A DNA stretch of 64,000 nt from Oasisia sp. SBJ-2009 (lineage: Eukaryota; Annelida; Polychaeta; Sabellida; Siboglinidae). Each line of letters opens with the position of its first letter. Within the stretch, counting starts at the first letter, position 1. A program made the translations under genes and the position numbers. This document shows, in pieces, positions 9,364 through 22,072 of the stretch. Where the stretch lies: positions 25,847,226 through 25,911,225 of the forward strand of contig OZ024867.1 of assembly GCA_964017155.1 (NCBI GenBank). The letters are read 5' to 3'. A model generated the notes under the pieces. That model worked only from the letters and a program-made list of their open reading frames with translations, was not told where the DNA came from and did no database searches.

Positions 9364-9646
9364 ATTTTACTAAAGAACATTGACCAAACGAAAGCCCCTT
9401 ACAAAAAAGACCAATGGTATACCATTGAATACAATTGAATACCATTCAGCGTCAACGATATTTCAGCAGGACTCAGTGGTACTTTCAACGGTAATTTATT
9501 ATGCCATTCAGTACCACTGAACGGTACACAGAATACAAAATATCATTAAAAAAACTTTCAGATACCATTCAGATACCATTCAAATACCATTGGCCATTAT
9601 ACCCTAGTACCATTCAATGGTATTTGAATGGTATATTTTTGTAAGT
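9364..9646. repeat. Spacer, 283 bp, CTTTCAG type
   Basis: Full hairpin. CATTCAG after the A-run is CTTTCAG, a marker shared with many later spacers. Confidence 0.9.
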
Positions 9647-10708
9647 GTTGGGTGGAGTGCAGAGGTTGGGTTGAGTGCGGAGGTTGGGTGGAGTGGGGAG
9701 GTTGGGTGGAGTGGGGAGGTTGGGTGGAGTGGGGAGGTTGGGTGGAGTGGGGAGGTTGGGTGGAGTGGGGAGGTTGGGTGGAGTGGGGAGGTTGGGTGGA
9801 GTGGGGAGGTTGAATGGAGGGCGGATGTTGGGTGGAGTGGGGAGGTTGGGTGGAGTGGGGAGGTTGGGTGGAGTGGGGAGGTTGGGTGGAGTGGGGAGGT
9901 TGGGTGGAGTGGGGAGGTTGGGTGGAGTGGGGAGGTTGGGAGAAGTGGGGAGTTTGGGTGGAGTGGGGAGGTTGCGTGGAGTGCGGAGATTGGCTGGAGT
10001 GGGGAGGTTGGGTGGAGTGGGGAGGTTGGCTGGAGTGGGGAGGTTGGGTGGAGTGGGGAGGTTGGGTGGAGTGGGTAGGTTGAATGGAGGGCGGAAGTTG
10101 GTTGGAGTGGGGAGGTTGGGTGGAGAGGGGAGGTTGCGTGGAGTGGGGAGGTTGGCTGAAGTGGGGAGGTTGGGTGGAGTGGGGAGGTTGGGTGGAATGG
10201 GGAGGTTGGGAGATGTGGGGAGGTTGGGTGGAGTGGGGAGGTTGGGTGGAGTGGGGAGGTTGGGTGAAGTGGGGAGGTTGGGTGGAGTGGGGAGGTTGGA
10301 TGGAGTGGGAAGGTTGGGTGAAGTGGGGAGGTTGGGTGGAGTAGGGAGGTTGGCTGGAGTGGGGAGGTTGGGTGGAGTGGGGAGGTTGGGTGGAGAGGGG
10401 AGGTTGGGTGAACTGGGGAGGTTGGGAGAAGTGGGGAGGATGGGTGGAGTGGGGAGGTTGGGTGGAGTGGGGAGGTTGGGTGAAGTGGGGAGGTTGGGTG
10501 GACTGGGGAGATTAAATGGAGGGCGGAGGTTGGGTGAAGTGGGGAGGTTGGGTGGAGTGGGGAGGTTGGGTGGAGTGGGGAGGTTGGGTGGAGTGGGGAG
10601 GTTGGGTGGAGTGGGGAGGTTGGGTGGAGTGGGGAGGTTGGGAGAAGTGGGGAGTTTGGGTGGAGTGGGGAGGTTGCATGGAGTGCGGAGGTTGGGTGAA
10701 GTGGGGAG
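9647..10708 (+). repeat. Minisatellite, 59 copies, mosaic
   Basis: The 5' part carries long runs of pure consensus around a GTTGAATGGAGGGCGGAT copy (near 9810), as in the beta blocks. From about 10080 on it matches the 3' part of the 51-copy blocks. This suggests an exchange inside the minisatellite. Confidence 0.96.
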
Positions 10709-11383
10709 GTTGCGGTACTCACCACACTTGACATCGATCCCAAACAGCTCTCAAACAAGCACTCGCACACGGTGTACAAATACAACTCTGCTAACTTTGA
10801 GGGCCTAAGGGCAGACATGGCAGCTTACGCAGCGATGTTTTTAATGGAAAATCCAACATCTAGAACAACAGAGGAGAACTGGAAATCATTCAAGAGTGCA
10901 CTACATCAAGCCATCATTAAACACGTTCCAACGACAAAGTCCAAAACTAAACGACACCTGCCCTGGATCACATGGAAAATCAAGTGTGAAATTCGGAAGA
11001 AAGACAGGCAGAATCGCAAAGCAAGAAAGTCAAAAAAGCATGAAGACTGGTCAGCCTACCCTATAACACAGCAACAGTTACAGAAACTATTGACATCTGC
11101 TCATGATGACTACATCAGAAACGTGATTGGTGCGAGCCTGCTTGACAGAGGAGACGAAAAGAAATGTTGGTCTTTTGTCAAACTCAATAGAACTGAAAAC
11201 TTGGGTATCCCTATACTCTCTGATACAAATGGCCTCCACATTACAAATCAAGCCAAGGCAGAGGCTTTAGACACGCACTTTGTGTCAGTCTTCACCAGTG
11301 ATGATGGTAAACACTTGCCTGACAAAGGACTGTCTCCCTACCATGATATGGGCATCATACAGTTCACACAACCCGGAATTTAA
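10709..11383 (+). pseudogene. LINE fragment, alpha
   Basis: Gln121, Glu150, Asp199, Phe219. This is the commonest form between 10709 and 21033. Confidence 0.86.
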
Positions 11384-11666
11384 ATTTTACTAAAGAACAT
11401 TGACCAAACGAAAGCCCCTTACAAAAAAGACCAATGGTATACCATTGAATACAATTGAATACCATTCAGCGTCAACGATATTTCAGCAGGACTCAGTGGT
11501 ACTTTCAACGGTAATTTATTATGCCATTCAGTACCACTGAACGGTACACAGAATACAAAATATCATTAAAAAAACTTTCAGATACCATTCAGATACCATT
11601 CAAATACCATTGGCCATTATACCCTAGTACCATTCAATGGTATTTGAATGGTATATTTTTGTAAGT
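11384..11666. repeat. Spacer, 283 bp, CTTTCAG type
   Basis: As at 9364-9646. Confidence 0.9.
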
Positions 11667-12728
11667 GTTGGGTGGAGTGCAGAGGTTGGGTTGAGTGCGG
11701 AGGTTGGGTGGAGTGGGGAGGTTGGGTGGAGTGGGGAGGTTGGGTGGAGTGGGGAGGTTGGGTGGAGTGGGGAGGTTGGGTGGAGTGGGGAGGTTGGGTG
11801 GAGTGGGGAGGTTGGGTGGAGTGGGGAGGTTGAATGGAGGGCGGATGTTGGGTGGAGTGGGGAGGTTGGGTGGAGTGGGGAGGTTGGGTGGAGTGGGGAG
11901 GTTGGGTGGAGTGGGGAGGTTGGGTGGAGTGGGGAGGTTGGGTGGAGTGGGGAGGTTGGGAGAAGTGGGGAGTTTGGGTGGAGTGGGGAGGTTGCGTGGA
12001 GTGCGGAGATTGGCTGGAGTGGGGAGGTTGGGTGGAGTGGGGAGGTTGGCTGGAGTGGGGAGGTTGGGTGGAGTGGGGAGGTTGGGTGGAGTGGGTAGGT
12101 TGAATGGAGGGCGGAAGTTGGTTGGAGTGGGGAGGTTGGGTGGAGAGGGGAGGTTGCGTGGAGTGGGGAGGTTGGCTGAAGTGGGGAGGTTGGGTGGAGT
12201 GGGGAGGTTGGGTGGAATGGGGAGGTTGGGAGATGTGGGGAGGTTGGGTGGAGTGGGGAGGTTGGGTGGAGTGGGGAGGTTGGGTGAAGTGGGGAGGTTG
12301 GGTGGAGTGGGGAGGTTGGATGGAGTGGGAAGGTTGGGTGAAGTGGGGAGGTTGGGTGGAGTAGGGAGGTTGGCTGGAGTGGGGAGGTTGGGTGGAGTGG
12401 GGAGGTTGGGTGGAGAGGGGAGGTTGGGTGAACTGGGGAGGTTGGGAGAAGTGGGGAGGATGGGTGGAGTGGGGAGGTTGGGTGGAGTGGGGAGGTTGGG
12501 TGAAGTGGGGAGGTTGGGTGGACTGGGGAGATTAAATGGAGGGCGGAGGTTGGGTGAAGTGGGGAGGTTGGGTGGAGTGGGGAGGTTGGGTGGAGTGGGG
12601 AGGTTGGGTGGAGTGGGGAGGTTGGGTGGAGTGGGGAGGTTGGGTGGAGTGGGGAGGTTGGGAGAAGTGGGGAGTTTGGGTGGAGTGGGGAGGTTGCATG
12701 GAGTGCGGAGGTTGGGTGAAGTGGGGAG
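11667..12728 (+). repeat. Minisatellite, 59 copies
   Basis: Same variant order as 9647-10708. The two 2020-bp units are direct neighbours. Confidence 0.97.
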
Positions 12729-13403
12729 GTTGCGGTACTCACCACACTTGACATCGATCCCAAACAGCTCTCAAACAAGCACTCGCACACGGTGTACAAA
12801 TACAACTCTGCTAACTTTGAGGGCCTAAGGGCAGACATGGCAGCTTACGCAGCGATGTTTTTAATGGAAAATCCAACATCTAGAACAACAGAGGAGAACT
12901 GGAAATCATTCAAGAGTGCACTACATCAAGCCATCATTAAACACGTTCCAACGACAAAGTCCAAAACTAAACGACACCTGCCCTGGATCACATGGAAAAT
13001 CAAGTGTGAAATTCGGAAGAAAGACAGGCAGAATCGCAAAGCAAGAAAGTCAAAAAAGCATGAAGACTGGTCAGCCTACCCTATAACACAGCAACAGTTA
13101 CAGAAACTATTGACATCTGCTCATGATGACTACATCAGAAACGTGATTGGTGCGAGCCTGCTTGACAGAGGAGACGAAAAGAAATGTTGGTCTTTTGTCA
13201 AACTCAATAGAACTGAAAACTTGGGTATCCCTATACTCTCTGATACAAATGGCCTCCACATTACAAATCAAGCCAAGGCAGAGGCTTTAGACACGCACTT
13301 TGTGTCAGTCTTCACCAGTGATGATGGTAAACACTTGCCTGACAAAGGACTGTCTCCCTACCATGATATGGGCATCATACAGTTCACACAACCCGGAATT
13401 TAA
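12729..13403 (+). pseudogene. LINE fragment, alpha
   Basis: Same translation as the copy ending at 11383. Confidence 0.86.
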
Positions 13404-13686
13404 ATTTTACTAAAGAACATTGACCAAACGAAAGCCCCTTACAAAAAAGACCAATGGTATACCATTGAATACAATTGAATACCATTCAGCGTCAACGATA
13501 TTTCAGCAGGACTCAGTGGTACTTTCAACGGTAATTTATTATGCCATTCAGTACCACTGAACGGTACACAGAATACAAAATATCATTAAAAAAACTTTCA
13601 GATACCATTCAGATACCATTCAAATACCATTGGCCATTATACCCTAGTACCATTCAATGGTATTTGAATGGTATATTTTTGTAAGT
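13404..13686. repeat. Spacer, 283 bp, CTTTCAG type
   Basis: As at 9364-9646. Confidence 0.9.
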
Positions 13687-14442
13687 GTTGGGTGGAGTGC
13701 AGAGGTTGGGTTGAGTGCGGAGGTTGGGTGGAGTGGGGAGGTTGGGTGGAGTGGGGAGGTTGGGTGGAGTGGGGAGGTTGGGTGGAGTGGGGAGGTTGGG
13801 TGGAGTGGGGAGGTTGGGTGGAGTGGGGAGGTTGGGTGGAGTGGGGAGGTTGAATGGAGGGCGGATGTTGGGTGGAGTGGGGAGGTTGGGTGGAGTGGGG
13901 AGGTTGGGTGGAGTGGGGAGGTTGGGTGGAGTGGGGAGGTTGGGTGGAGTGGGGAGGTTGGGTGGAGTGGGGAGGTTGGGAGAAGTGGGGAGTTTGGGTG
14001 GAGTGGGGAGGTTGCGTGGAGTGCGGAGATTGGCTGGAGTGGGGAGGTTGGGTGGAGTGGGGAGGTTGGGTGGAGTGGGGAGGTTGTGAGAAGTGGGGAG
14101 GTTGGGTGGAGTGGGGAGGTTGGGTGGAGTGGGGAGGTTGAGTGGAGTGGGGAGGTTGAATGGAGTGGGGAGGTTGGGTGGAGTGGGGAGGTTGAATGGA
14201 GGGCGGAGGTTGGGTGGAGTGGGGAGGTTGGGTGTAGTGGGGAGGTTGGGTGTAGTGGGGAGGTTGGGTGGAGTGGGGAGGTTGGGTGGAGTGGGGAGGT
14301 TGGGTGGAGTGGGGAGATTGGGTGGAGTGGGGAGGTTGGGTGGAGTGCGGAAGTTGAATGGGGGGCGGAGGTTGGGTGGAGTGGGGAGGTTGGGTGGAGA
14401 GGGGAGGTTGGGTGGAGTGCGGAGGTTGGGTGAAGTGGGGAG
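13687..14442 (+). repeat. Minisatellite, 42 copies, beta type
   Basis: Starts like 9647-10708, then carries its own 3' set with GTTGTGAGAAG, GTTGAGTGGAG and two GTTGGGTGTAG copies. It has GGAAG and GGGGGGCGG near 14350-14364, where the copy at +7630 has GGAGG and GGAGGGCGG. Confidence 0.97.
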
Positions 14443-15117
14443 GTTGCGGTACTCACCACACTTGACATCGATCCCAAACAGCTCTCAAACAAGCACTCGC
14501 ACACGGTGTACAAATACAACTCTGCTAACTTTGAGGGCCTAAGGGCAGACATGGCAGCTTACGCAGCGATGTTTTTAATGGAAAATCCAACATCAAGAAC
14601 AACAGAGGAGAACTGGAAATCATTCAAGAGTGCATTACATCAAGCCATCATTAAACACGTTCCAACGACAAAGTCCAAAACTAAACGACACCTGCCTTGG
14701 ATCACATGGAAAATCAAGTGTGAAATTCGGAAGAAAGACAGGCAGTATCGCAAAGCAAGAAAGTCAAAAAAGCATGAAGACTGCTCAGCCTACCCTATAA
14801 AACGGCAACAGTTACAGAAACTATTGACATCTGCTCATGATGACTACATCAGAAACGTGATTGCTGCGAGCCTGCTTGACAGAGGAAACCAAAAGAAATG
14901 TTGGTCTTTTGTAAAACTCAATAGAACTGAAAACTTGGGTATCCCTATACTCTGTGATACAAATGGCCTCCACATTACAAATCAAGCCAAGGCAGAGGCT
15001 TTAGACACGCACTTTGTGTCAGTGTTCACCAGTGATCATGGTAAACACTTGCCTGACAAAGAACTGTCTCCCTACCATGATATGGGCATCATACAGTTCA
15101 CACAACCCTGAATTTAA
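14443..15117 (+). pseudogene. LINE fragment, beta; early TGA
   Basis: Tyr102, Cys114, Lys120, Ala141, Asn149, Cys171, Glu207. Codon 223 is TGA (15109-15111), two codons before the usual TAA (15115-15117). First ATG 14551. Confidence 0.87.
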
Positions 15118-15400
15118 ATTTTACTAAAGAACATTGACCAAACGAAAGCCCCTTACAAAAAAGGCCAATGGTATACGATTTAATACAATTGAATACCATT
15201 CAGCGTCAACGATATTTCAGCAGGACTCAGTGGTACTTTCAACGGTAATTTATTATGCCATTCAGTACCACTGAACGGTACACAGAATACAAAATATCAT
15301 TAAAATAACATTCAGATACCATTCAGATACCATTCAAATACCATTGGCCAATATACCCTAGTACCATTCAATGGTATTTGAATGGTATATTTTTGTAAGT
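15118..15400. repeat. Spacer, 283 bp, beta type
   Basis: AAGGCC for AAGACC, 16-bp palindrome broken (TATACGATTTAA), A-run AAAATAAC, and GGCCAATATAC for GGCCATTATAC. Full hairpin kept. Confidence 0.9.
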
Positions 15401-16318
15401 GTTGGGTGGAGTGCAGAGGTTGGGTTGAGTGCGGAGGTTGGGTGGAGTGGGGAGGTTGGGTGGAGTGGGGAGGTTGGGAGGAGTGGGGAGGTTGGGTGGA
15501 GTGGGGAGGTTGGATGGAGTGGGGAGGTTGGGTGGAGTGGGTAGGTTGAATGGAGGGCGGAAGTTGGTTGGAGTGGGGAAGTTGGTTGGAGTGGGGAGGT
15601 TGGGTGGAGAGGGGAGGTTGCGTGGAGTGGGGAGGTTGGCTGGAGTGGGGAGGTTGGGTGGAGTGGGGAGGTTGGGTGGAGTGGGTAGGTTGAATGGAGG
15701 GCGGAAGTTGGTTGGAGTGGGGAGGTTGGGTGGAGAGGGGAGGTTGCGTGGAGTGGGGAGGTTGGCTGAAGTGGGGAGGTTGGGTGGAGTGGGGAGGTTG
15801 GGTGGAATGGGGAGGTTGGGAGATGTGGGGAGGTTGGGTGGAGTGGGGAGGTTGGGTGGAGTGGGGAGGTTGGGTGAAGTGGGGAGGTTGGGTGGAGTGG
15901 GGAGGTTGGATGGAGTGGGAAGGTTGGGTGAAGTGGGGAGGTTGGGTGGAGTAGGGAGGTTGGCTGGAGTGGGGAGGTTGGGTGGAGTGGGGAGGTTGGG
16001 TGGAGAGGGGAGGTTGGGTGAACTGGGGAGGTTGGGAGAAGTGGGGAGGATGGGTGGAGTGGGGAGGTTGGGTGGAGTGGGGAGGTTGGGTGAAGTGGGG
16101 AGGTTGGGTGGACTGGGGAGATTAAATGGAGGGCGGAGGTTGGGTGAAGTGGGGAGGTTGGGTGGAGTGGGGAGGTTGGGTGGAGTGGGGAGGTTGGGTG
16201 GAGTGGGGAGGTTGGGTGGAGTGGGGAGGTTGGGTGGAGTGGGGAGGTTGGGAGAAGTGGGGAGTTTGGGTGGAGTGGGGAGGTTGCATGGAGTGCGGAG
16301 GTTGGGTGAAGTGGGGAG
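15401..16318 (+). repeat. Minisatellite, 51 copies
   Basis: Same variant order as 7771-8688, including GTTGGGAGGAG as fifth copy, but placed after a beta spacer. The join is therefore recombinant. Confidence 0.97.
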
Positions 16319-16993
16319 GTTGCGGTACTCACCACACTTGACATCGATCCCAAACAGCTCTCAAACAAGCACTCGCACACGGTGTACAAATACAACTCTG
16401 CTAACTTTGAGGGCCTAAGGGCAGACATGGCAGCTTACGCAGCGATGTTTTTAATGGAAAATCCAACATCTAGAACAACAGAGGAGAACTGGAAATCATT
16501 CAAGAGTGCACTACATCAAGCCATCATTAAACACGTTCCAACGACAAAGTCCAAAACTAAACGACACCTGCCCTGGATCACATGGAAAATCAAGTGTGAA
16601 ATTCGGAAGAAAGACAGGCAGAATCGCAAAGCAAGAAAGTCAAAAAAGCATGAAGACTGGTCAGCCTACCCTATAACACAGCAACAGTTACAGAAACTAT
16701 TGACATCTGCTCATGATGACTACATCAGAAACGTGATTGGTGCGAGCCTGCTTGACAGAGGAGACGAAAAGAAATGTTGGTCTTTTGTCAAACTCAATAG
16801 AACTGAAAACTTGGGTATCCCTATACTCTCTGATACAAATGGCCTCCACATTACAAATCAAGCCAAGGCAGAGGCTTTAGACACGCACTTTGTGTCAGTC
16901 TTCACCAGTGATGATGGTAAACACTTGCCTGACAAAGGACTGTCTCCCTACCATGATATGGGCATCATACAGTTCACACAACCCGGAATTTAA
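16319..16993 (+). pseudogene. LINE fragment, alpha
   Basis: As the copy ending at 11383 (Gln121, Glu150, Asp199). Confidence 0.86.
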
Positions 16994-17276
16994 ATTTTAC
17001 TAAAGAACATTGACCAAACGAAAGCCCCTTACAAAAAAGACCAATGGTATACCATTGAATACAATTGAATACCATTCAGCGTCAACGATATTTCAGCAGG
17101 ACTCAGTGGTACTTTCAACGGTAATTTATTATGCCATTCAGTACCACTGAACGGTACACAGAATACAAAATATCATTAAAAAAACTTTCAGATACCATTC
17201 AGATACCATTCAAATACCATTGGCCATTATACCCTAGTACCATTCAATGGTATTTGAATGGTATATTTTTGTAAGT
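16994..17276. repeat. Spacer, 283 bp, CTTTCAG type
   Basis: As at 9364-9646, at +7630. Confidence 0.9.
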
Positions 17277-18338
17277 GTTGGGTGGAGTGCAGAGGTTGGG
17301 TTGAGTGCGGAGGTTGGGTGGAGTGGGGAGGTTGGGTGGAGTGGGGAGGTTGGGTGGAGTGGGGAGGTTGGGTGGAGTGGGGAGGTTGGGTGGAGTGGGG
17401 AGGTTGGGTGGAGTGGGGAGGTTGGGTGGAGTGGGGAGGTTGAATGGAGGGCGGATGTTGGGTGGAGTGGGGAGGTTGGGTGGAGTGGGGAGGTTGGGTG
17501 GAGTGGGGAGGTTGGGTGGAGTGGGGAGGTTGGGTGGAGTGGGGAGGTTGGGTGGAGTGGGGAGGTTGGGAGAAGTGGGGAGTTTGGGTGGAGTGGGGAG
17601 GTTGCGTGGAGTGCGGAGATTGGCTGGAGTGGGGAGGTTGGGTGGAGTGGGGAGGTTGGCTGGAGTGGGGAGGTTGGGTGGAGTGGGGAGGTTGGGTGGA
17701 GTGGGTAGGTTGAATGGAGGGCGGAAGTTGGTTGGAGTGGGGAGGTTGGGTGGAGAGGGGAGGTTGCGTGGAGTGGGGAGGTTGGCTGAAGTGGGGAGGT
17801 TGGGTGGAGTGGGGAGGTTGGGTGGAATGGGGAGGTTGGGAGATGTGGGGAGGTTGGGTGGAGTGGGGAGGTTGGGTGGAGTGGGGAGGTTGGGTGAAGT
17901 GGGGAGGTTGGGTGGAGTGGGGAGGTTGGATGGAGTGGGAAGGTTGGGTGAAGTGGGGAGGTTGGGTGGAGTAGGGAGGTTGGCTGGAGTGGGGAGGTTG
18001 GGTGGAGTGGGGAGGTTGGGTGGAGAGGGGAGGTTGGGTGAACTGGGGAGGTTGGGAGAAGTGGGGAGGATGGGTGGAGTGGGGAGGTTGGGTGGAGTGG
18101 GGAGGTTGGGTGAAGTGGGGAGGTTGGGTGGACTGGGGAGATTAAATGGAGGGCGGAGGTTGGGTGAAGTGGGGAGGTTGGGTGGAGTGGGGAGGTTGGG
18201 TGGAGTGGGGAGGTTGGGTGGAGTGGGGAGGTTGGGTGGAGTGGGGAGGTTGGGTGGAGTGGGGAGGTTGGGAGAAGTGGGGAGTTTGGGTGGAGTGGGG
18301 AGGTTGCATGGAGTGCGGAGGTTGGGTGAAGTGGGGAG
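17277..18338 (+). repeat. Minisatellite, 59 copies
   Basis: Counterpart of 9647-10708 at +7630. Confidence 0.97.
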
Positions 18339-19013
18339 GTTGCGGTACTCACCACACTTGACATCGATCCCAAACAGCTCTCAAACAAGCACTCGCACAC
18401 GGTGTACAAATACAACTCTGCTAACTTTGAGGGCCTAAGGGCAGACATGGCAGCTTACGCAGCGATGTTTTTAATGGAAAATCCAACATCTAGAACAACA
18501 GAGGAGAACTGGAAATCATTCAAGAGTGCACTACATCAAGCCATCATTAAACACGTTCCAACGACAAAGTCCAAAACTAAACGACACCTGCCCTGGATCA
18601 CATGGAAAATCAAGTGTGAAATTCGGAAGAAAGACAGGCAGAATCGCAAAGCAAGAAAGTCAAAAAAGCATGAAGACTGGTCAGCCTACCCTATAACACA
18701 GCAACAGTTACAGAAACTATTGACATCTGCTCATGATGACTACATCAGAAACGTGATTGGTGCGAGCCTGCTTGACAGAGGAGACGAAAAGAAATGTTGG
18801 TCTTTTGTCAAACTCAATAGAACTGAAAACTTGGGTATCCCTATACTCTCTGATACAAATGGCCTCCACATTACAAATCAAGCCAAGGCAGAGGCTTTAG
18901 ACACGCACTTTGTGTCAGTCTTCACCAGTGATGATGGTAAACACTTGCCTGACAAAGGACTGTCTCCCTACCATGATATGGGCATCATACAGTTCACACA
19001 ACCCGGAATTTAA
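18339..19013 (+). pseudogene. LINE fragment, alpha
   Basis: Same translation as the copy ending at 11383. Confidence 0.86.
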
Positions 19014-19296
19014 ATTTTACTAAAGAACATTGACCAAACGAAAGCCCCTTACAAAAAAGACCAATGGTATACCATTGAATACAATTGAATACCATTCAGC
19101 GTCAACGATATTTCAGCAGGACTCAGTGGTACTTTCAACGGTAATTTATTATGCCATTCAGTACCACTGAACGGTACACAGAATACAAAATATCATTAAA
19201 AAAACTTTCAGATACCATTCAGATACCATTCAAATACCATTGGCCATTATACCCTAGTACCATTCAATGGTATTTGAATGGTATATTTTTGTAAGT
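19014..19296. repeat. Spacer, 283 bp, CTTTCAG type
   Basis: As at 9364-9646. Confidence 0.9.
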
Positions 19297-20358
19297 GTTG
19301 GGTGGAGTGCAGAGGTTGGGTTGAGTGCGGAGGTTGGGTGGAGTGGGGAGGTTGGGTGGAGTGGGGAGGTTGGGTGGAGTGGGGAGGTTGGGTGGAGTGG
19401 GGAGGTTGGGTGGAGTGGGGAGGTTGGGTGGAGTGGGGAGGTTGGGTGGAGTGGGGAGGTTGAATGGAGGGCGGATGTTGGGTGGAGTGGGGAGGTTGGG
19501 TGGAGTGGGGAGGTTGGGTGGAGTGGGGAGGTTGGGTGGAGTGGGGAGGTTGGGTGGAGTGGGGAGGTTGGGTGGAGTGGGGAGGTTGGGAGAAGTGGGG
19601 AGTTTGGGTGGAGTGGGGAGGTTGCGTGGAGTGCGGAGATTGGCTGGAGTGGGGAGGTTGGGTGGAGTGGGGAGGTTGGCTGGAGTGGGGAGGTTGGGTG
19701 GAGTGGGGAGGTTGGGTGGAGTGGGTAGGTTGAATGGAGGGCGGAAGTTGGTTGGAGTGGGGAGGTTGGGTGGAGAGGGGAGGTTGCGTGGAGTGGGGAG
19801 GTTGGCTGAAGTGGGGAGGTTGGGTGGAGTGGGGAGGTTGGGTGGAATGGGGAGGTTGGGAGATGTGGGGAGGTTGGGTGGAGTGGGGAGGTTGGGTGGA
19901 GTGGGGAGGTTGGGTGAAGTGGGGAGGTTGGGTGGAGTGGGGAGGTTGGATGGAGTGGGAAGGTTGGGTGAAGTGGGGAGGTTGGGTGGAGTAGGGAGGT
20001 TGGCTGGAGTGGGGAGGTTGGGTGGAGTGGGGAGGTTGGGTGGAGAGGGGAGGTTGGGTGAACTGGGGAGGTTGGGAGAAGTGGGGAGGATGGGTGGAGT
20101 GGGGAGGTTGGGTGGAGTGGGGAGGTTGGGTGAAGTGGGGAGGTTGGGTGGACTGGGGAGATTAAATGGAGGGCGGAGGTTGGGTGAAGTGGGGAGGTTG
20201 GGTGGAGTGGGGAGGTTGGGTGGAGTGGGGAGGTTGGGTGGAGTGGGGAGGTTGGGTGGAGTGGGGAGGTTGGGTGGAGTGGGGAGGTTGGGAGAAGTGG
20301 GGAGTTTGGGTGGAGTGGGGAGGTTGCATGGAGTGCGGAGGTTGGGTGAAGTGGGGAG
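19297..20358 (+). repeat. Minisatellite, 59 copies
   Basis: Counterpart of 11667-12728 at +7630. Confidence 0.97.
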
Positions 20359-21033
20359 GTTGCGGTACTCACCACACTTGACATCGATCCCAAACAGCTC
20401 TCAAACAAGCACTCGCACACGGTGTACAAATACAACTCTGCTAACTTTGAGGGCCTAAGGGCAGACATGGCAGCTTACGCAGCGATGTTTTTAATGGAAA
20501 ATCCAACATCTAGAACAACAGAGGAGAACTGGAAATCATTCAAGAGTGCACTACATCAAGCCATCATTAAACACGTTCCAACGACAAAGTCCAAAACTAA
20601 ACGACACCTGCCCTGGATCACATGGAAAATCAAGTGTGAAATTCGGAAGAAAGACAGGCAGAATCGCAAAGCAAGAAAGTCAAAAAAGCATGAAGACTGG
20701 TCAGCCTACCCTATAACACAGCAACAGTTACAGAAACTATTGACATCTGCTCATGATGACTACATCAGAAACGTGATTGGTGCGAGCCTGCTTGACAGAG
20801 GAGACGAAAAGAAATGTTGGTCTTTTGTCAAACTCAATAGAACTGAAAACTTGGGTATCCCTATACTCTCTGATACAAATGGCCTCCACATTACAAATCA
20901 AGCCAAGGCAGAGGCTTTAGACACGCACTTTGTGTCAGTCTTCACCAGTGATGATGGTAAACACTTGCCTGACAAAGGACTGTCTCCCTACCATGATATG
21001 GGCATCATACAGTTCACACAACCCGGAATTTAA
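20359..21033 (+). pseudogene. LINE fragment, alpha
   Basis: Same translation as the copy ending at 13403. Confidence 0.86.
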
Positions 21034-21316
21034 ATTTTACTAAAGAACATTGACCAAACGAAAGCCCCTTACAAAAAAGACCAATGGTATACCATTGAAT
21101 ACAATTGAATACCATTCAGCGTCAACGATATTTCAGCAGGACTCAGTGGTACTTTCAACGGTAATTTATTATGCCATTCAGTACCACTGAACGGTACACA
21201 GAATACAAAATATCATTAAAAAAACTTTCAGATACCATTCAGATACCATTCAAATACCATTGGCCATTATACCCTAGTACCATTCAATGGTATTTGAATG
21301 GTATATTTTTGTAAGT
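21034..21316. repeat. Spacer, 283 bp, CTTTCAG type
   Basis: As at 9364-9646. Confidence 0.9.
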
Positions 21317-22072
21317 GTTGGGTGGAGTGCAGAGGTTGGGTTGAGTGCGGAGGTTGGGTGGAGTGGGGAGGTTGGGTGGAGTGGGGAGGTTGGGTGGAGT
21401 GGGGAGGTTGGGTGGAGTGGGGAGGTTGGGTGGAGTGGGGAGGTTGGGTGGAGTGGGGAGGTTGGGTGGAGTGGGGAGGTTGAATGGAGGGCGGATGTTG
21501 GGTGGAGTGGGGAGGTTGGGTGGAGTGGGGAGGTTGGGTGGAGTGGGGAGGTTGGGTGGAGTGGGGAGGTTGGGTGGAGTGGGGAGGTTGGGTGGAGTGG
21601 GGAGGTTGGGAGAAGTGGGGAGTTTGGGTGGAGTGGGGAGGTTGCGTGGAGTGCGGAGATTGGCTGGAGTGGGGAGGTTGGGTGGAGTGGGGAGGTTGGG
21701 TGGAGTGGGGAGGTTGTGAGAAGTGGGGAGGTTGGGTGGAGTGGGGAGGTTGGGTGGAGTGGGGAGGTTGAGTGGAGTGGGGAGGTTGAATGGAGTGGGG
21801 AGGTTGGGTGGAGTGGGGAGGTTGAATGGAGGGCGGAGGTTGGGTGGAGTGGGGAGGTTGGGTGTAGTGGGGAGGTTGGGTGTAGTGGGGAGGTTGGGTG
21901 GAGTGGGGAGGTTGGGTGGAGTGGGGAGGTTGGGTGGAGTGGGGAGATTGGGTGGAGTGGGGAGGTTGGGTGGAGTGCGGAGGTTGAATGGAGGGCGGAG
22001 GTTGGGTGGAGTGGGGAGGTTGGGTGGAGAGGGGAGGTTGGGTGGAGTGCGGAGGTTGGGTGAAGTGGGGAG
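21317..22072 (+). repeat. Minisatellite, 42 copies, beta type
   Basis: Counterpart of 13687-14442 with the two base differences noted there. Confidence 0.97.

Larger units (their letters stand above)
9364..16993 (+). repeat. Higher-order repeat B, copy 1 (7630 bp, 59-59-42-51)
   Basis: Units of 2020, 2020, 1714 and 1876 bp in the order alpha, alpha, beta, alpha. The next four unit borders recur at exactly +7630. Confidence 0.9.
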
